A stretch of DNA of 64,000 nucleotides, from positions 1,302,001 to 1,366,000 of the forward strand of contig NZ_CP104164.1 in NCBI RefSeq assembly GCF_029981845.1. Direction: 5' to 3'. This DNA is from Candidatus Bandiella numerosa. GTDB lineage: Bacteria > Pseudomonadota > Alphaproteobacteria > Rickettsiales > Midichloriaceae. Both the position numbers and the translations under genes were made by a program. Shown here in pieces: positions 63,665-64,000 of the stretch (its first letter is position 1; the number at the start of each line of letters is the position of its first letter). The notes under the pieces were generated by a model. It had not been told where the DNA came from. It did not search any database and worked only from the letters and a program-made list of their open reading frames with translations.

Positions 63665-64000
63665 AGAATTATTATCTAGCAAATAACTTGTTGATTGATA
63701 AAATGTCACCGTATCAAAAAGATGCTTCTCATCATATTCAATCAATTTTTGCTCCAAATTCTTATCAACTGAATAACCCCAATGCATCTTCTTTGGTCCA
63801 AGTATTGTGAATTGATCATCAGAATATAATCCTACTTTTTGGTAAGTACTAACAAAAGCCCTATTAGCAGGTGAGTTAATAATATCCTGTCCTAAAAATT
63901 TACTGCTATATGGCTCATTTAATATGCCAAGCAAAGTTGGAGCAATATCAATTTGACTAGATAAATTATTTATAATTGCTGGCTTCAAAATCTTTGGAGC
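63650..64000 (-). CDS. Sulfatase / LTA-synthase-fold protein, C-terminal part (partial)
   Basis: The frame is open to the right edge, so the N-terminus is missing; about 116 residues are visible. SSQIDIAPTLLGILNEPY is the conserved motif near the end of the alkaline-phosphatase-superfamily fold (SxxDxxPTLL) found in sulfatases and phosphoglycerol/phosphoethanolamine transferases. FLGQDI and a segment like YSDDQFTILGPKK follow. The substrate cannot be decided from this part. A lipid- or glycan-head-group transferase is likely by family. Confidence 0.7.
   Translation of the reverse strand, partial: APKILKPAIINNLSSQIDIAPTLLGILNEPYSSKFLGQDIINSPANRAFVSTYQKVGLYSDDQFTILGPKKMHWGYSVDKNLEQKLIEYDEKHLFDTVTFYQSTSYLLDNNSLRDF

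Noticed and set aside
1..64000. CRISPR array or rRNA/tRNA genes
   Set aside because: No regularly spaced repeats and no rRNA or tRNA signature sequences were seen by eye; a covariance-model scan would be needed to exclude short RNAs.

Overview
The window is AT-rich, gene-dense and bacterial. It most likely comes from a member of the Rickettsiales (obligate intracellular Alphaproteobacteria). The evidence is an ATP/ADP translocase (tlc) at 12.4-13.8 kb, ProP-like MFS transporters linked to a SpoT-type HD domain, an NtrY kinase, a RelA/SpoT-like stringent-response fragment, scattered single housekeeping genes instead of large operons, and many degraded gene fragments. A flagellar regulator of the FlbD type (41.1-42.4 kb), a CcoI/FixI copper ATPase (cbb3 oxidase assembly) and CcmF point away from Rickettsia sensu stricto. 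They fit a flagellated, cbb3-bearing lineage of the Midichloria type. That placement is inference from gene content.

Layout. 0-5.4 kb, minus strand: ccoI (runs off the left edge), fur, engB, ybaB and dnaX. dnaX is split by a -1 frame change at an A9 tract, which would give a gamma-like and a tau-like product. 5.4-5.75 kb: a probable small RNA with its own promoter and terminator, then alaS (5.75-8.3 kb). 8.4-12.3 kb: two tandem MFS genes; the downstream one is fused to a (p)ppGpp-hydrolase HD domain, the upstream one has lost it, and a broken Tn3-family transposase lies beside them. 12.4-17.5 kb: tlc, rpmB and a peptidoglycan recycling group (amidase, AmpG, NlpC/P60-like protein). 17.5-19.1 kb: a GH18-like protein ending in HDEL. 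19.1-24.5 kb: queA, rppH, ssb, rpmE, ftsB, secG, pyrG. 24.5-29.4 kb: a SPOR-family remnant, AGCS and APC amino-acid transporters, and a secreted Ntn hydrolase.

29.4-33.4 kb is an accessory or decaying region: a possible IS5 remnant, a vapC remnant, a PI-kinase-like probable effector with C-terminal repeats, a histidine-kinase tail and a frameshifted cyclodipeptide synthase. 33.4-42.4 kb: a phage-type terminase, pepP, rpoH, metK, a hypothetical ending in ADEL, an AAA-ATPase and flbD. 42.8-44.0 kb: a secreted-looking hypothetical ending in KEEL. 44.1-51.6 kb: a complete potABCD operon, rpmG, lolD, ruvB, ribF, mutM. 51.6-64.0 kb: a motif-poor BioC-like methyltransferase, a MITE-like element, an FMN reductase, ccmF, a TrpD-like degenerate gene, an EamA transporter, ntrY, secD, glmU and a partial sulfatase-fold protein.

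The most interesting signal is that three unrelated proteins of unknown function end in HDEL, ADEL and KEEL. All three match the eukaryotic ER-retrieval pattern [KRHQSA]-[DENQ]-E-L at the extreme C-terminus. Together with the PI-kinase-like protein they suggest a set of effectors aimed at the host endomembrane system. The dnaX slippage site, the transporter-(p)ppGpp hydrolase fusion and the broken cyclodipeptide synthase are the next best leads.
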